In this document: piece by piece, positions 1 to 64,000 of the stretch | Numbering within the stretch: the first letter of the stretch is position 1 | Layout of the letters: every line of letters starts with the position of its first letter | NCBI GenBank assembly: GCA_963513935.1 | Contig: OY740768.1 | Location: 38,496,368 to 38,560,367, forward strand | From: Aphrophora alni | Taxonomy: Eukaryota > Arthropoda > Insecta > Hemiptera > Aphrophoridae | DNA length: 64,000 nt | Direction of reading: 5' to 3' | Notes under the pieces: model-generated | Databases searched by the model: none | What the model saw: the letters and a program-made list of their open reading frames with translations, nothing else | Told to the model about the DNA's origin: nothing | Position numbers and translations under genes: made by a program

Positions 1-214
1 TCGTGGAAAGAAGGCGGGATAATAACATATTACGTGTTGTTCCCAAAAAGAACATGTTAGAAAGAAATGATCGTAATTGGTTAAAAGCCAAGGAGAGTTC
101 GAGAAGGAATAAGTTTTTCTTGAATATAGACAAGCGGGAACAATCTTGCAAATGTTACCATTACCAAGCACTATATACAAGAGAGTGGGAGTTAGTCTTT
201 AAGAGAGGAAAGAC

Positions 215-258
<44 letters not shown>

Positions 259-1089
259 CCTATATATATATATATATATATATATGTAGGTGGACGAGCG
301 AACAGTAATCTCCACACAGTTTAAAACATTTAATCTGTTGCAATAAGTATTTGATATAAAGTTGTTATATAAGTGATAAATACAGAAAAGTAAAATTTAA
401 AAATGAAACCTAAAAAGTGCAGTGACGCAATGTGTGAAGGTCATAAGTAGTGTTACAATGGCAATAACCAAATACAATTATTTGATCAAAGAATTGGTCT
501 AGAAAGACATTTTATCAATCAATTGTAGTTTTTGTAGAATATTGACAATTCTTGTAGAGAAATAAGATTATGATTAAGAATTTTAGGTTAAGAATGATTT
601 TCAATTTTTTTTTAGTCTTGTGAATGAACAAGAACTACAAAACATGTTGTTTTAAACTTCAATGAGTATACCTGTTCCTTTAAACCACCAAGAATGACTG
701 GAATTTGTAAGTACAGGAAAGAACCCACGATGATTGACCTGTGTTAGTTAATCATAATCACCTCAGAGGTAAGGGAAACAATTATAAAAACATATTTCAT
801 ATAAATAACGCTCAACATGTATTTGTTGGTATCATAAAAACACTTGTTTCTTACAAGATTTTGAGTTCATATACCCTTTTCACCAGTCAGTCTGGAATGA
901 TTTATGCACTTGAGAAGAAGGCAGCTGTCAACCTTCCTATGGATGCCATTACGTAAACCGTCATTTTTTGACTTACCTACCTTAGGATTAAAGAGGAACA
1001 TTTAATTATAATGAGCTCACTGAGATCAAAGTGCAACCCAATGCCATTCTCAACTACAAAATATAAAAAGAATAGTAAAATTTAATTAC
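1..1089 (-). other. POLE intron after exon Z
   Basis: Searched on the minus strand for the final CysB exon (a C-x-C followed by a helical tail) and found none. The only structure is a TA microsatellite. The rest is AT-rich without recognisable coding sequence. Confidence 0.6.
214..286. repeat. TA dinucleotide microsatellite
   Basis: About 70 bp of (TA)n interrupted once by GCC, ending near GTAGG. Length is probably variable. Confidence 0.9.
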
Positions 1090-63372
<62,283 letters not shown>

Positions 63373-64000
63373 CTGTAAACAAAAAATGTTTCAAAAATTT
63401 AGAATACAGTGTTAATGGGGGTGGGGGGGATAAGTCTTAAATTCACAAAAATGTCAACATTAACCCCCCCCCCCTATCACAATACTACTTTCCTTCTAAA
63501 CAGTTGTTTGATTTCCTTCACAAGTGTCTACTGTAATACTTGTCCTGACGGCCAAATCCACTTGTGAACAGGACTAAATTTATCTGAGAAGTGGATATGC
63601 CACTATCTTCTTGTAGACTGAAGGTCTAACCATGGTCTCGGATTGCTTTAGTAGCGAGAATTACATGTGTAGCTGTGAACTGATATTTTTAGAAATTCAA
63701 TACATTTAATGTAAAGTAAGAATTTAAAATAAAAAATTACATTGAGTATTAAATATTGCATAAATAAACTGATATGGTATAATTCATAAACGTGGTTAGG
63801 AGTTAACAACAAAGTGGATAAAAACACATTTTTATTAAAGTATAGTTCAATGGTTTGTATAAAAAGGAAAGCTTGTAAAGAGATCTCACCAGTCAGAATG
63901 TGTCCCTTTTTAATCAGTTAATTAACATCGTAGTGAAAATTACTCTGATTTTCTTAAAAGAACCACTACTAGATTCACTCTTGTCGGCAATTTGAGCCTA
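63373..64000. other. POLE intron before exon A
   Basis: No further exon found. The expected upstream exon ends with the catalytic Asp-Val of motif A. A G-rich run (63417-63430) and a C run (63463-63473) lie about 35 bp apart. Confidence 0.55.

Noticed and set aside
3..308. 101-codon ORF at the left edge
   Set aside because: Its second half is only the TA microsatellite translated as Tyr-Ile. The first half has no recognisable similarity.
1..1089. Final POLE exon with the last CysB pair
   Set aside because: Looked for a C-x-C followed by a helical tail on the minus strand and found none, so it must lie outside the window.

Overview
The window is AT-rich animal DNA, most likely from an insect. 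One conserved gene is cut into many short exons by introns full of decayed transposons. Tigger/pogo, piggyBac, Ty3/gypsy and jockey-like relics together would fit a hemipteran or similar large insect genome, but the species assignment is inference only.

The single clear host gene is POLE, the catalytic subunit of DNA polymerase epsilon, on the minus strand. I place 26 consecutive exons between 63372 and 1090. They join in frame to about 1,614 codons with consistent splice phases. The first exon in the window begins just after the catalytic Asp of polymerase motif A. The last carries the second half of C-terminal zinc module CysA and the first Cys pair of CysB. The N-terminal exonuclease half lies beyond the right edge, and the last exon(s) lie beyond the left edge. 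All introns are GT-AG except one GC-AG intron at 19421-18080.

The introns are a transposon graveyard with one young insertion. 36695-44415 is an apparently complete Ty3/gypsy-type LTR retrotransposon on the + strand, antisense to POLE. Its LTRs of about 960 bp differ by one A in an A-run, its target duplication is ATAT, and gag and pol are open.

Other intron content: four Tigger-like MITEs (3573, 5915, 18170, 27275) share a GC-rich 74-bp tandem module and a fragment of a transposase helix-turn-helix. There are decayed DDE transposase genes (2325-3452 on +; 8560-9590 on -) and a piggyBac-like tail with its TTAA end (32856-33598). Jockey-like non-LTR fragments lie at 1255-1915, 4340-4990, 30590-31140 and 46880-47650. 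There is also a foldback family (10321, 32640, 45252), a 985-bp element with 21-bp inverted ends (13233-14217), and several hairpins of GATGA/stem/GAAAC form that resemble Penelope-type hammerhead motifs.

The most unexplained stretch is the intron at 51390-54411. It holds a GGCGG-4-TTTGAA promoter-like arrangement followed by a short ORF, an FG-rich terminal-exon-like segment on the other strand, and a 79-codon ORF of protein-like composition.
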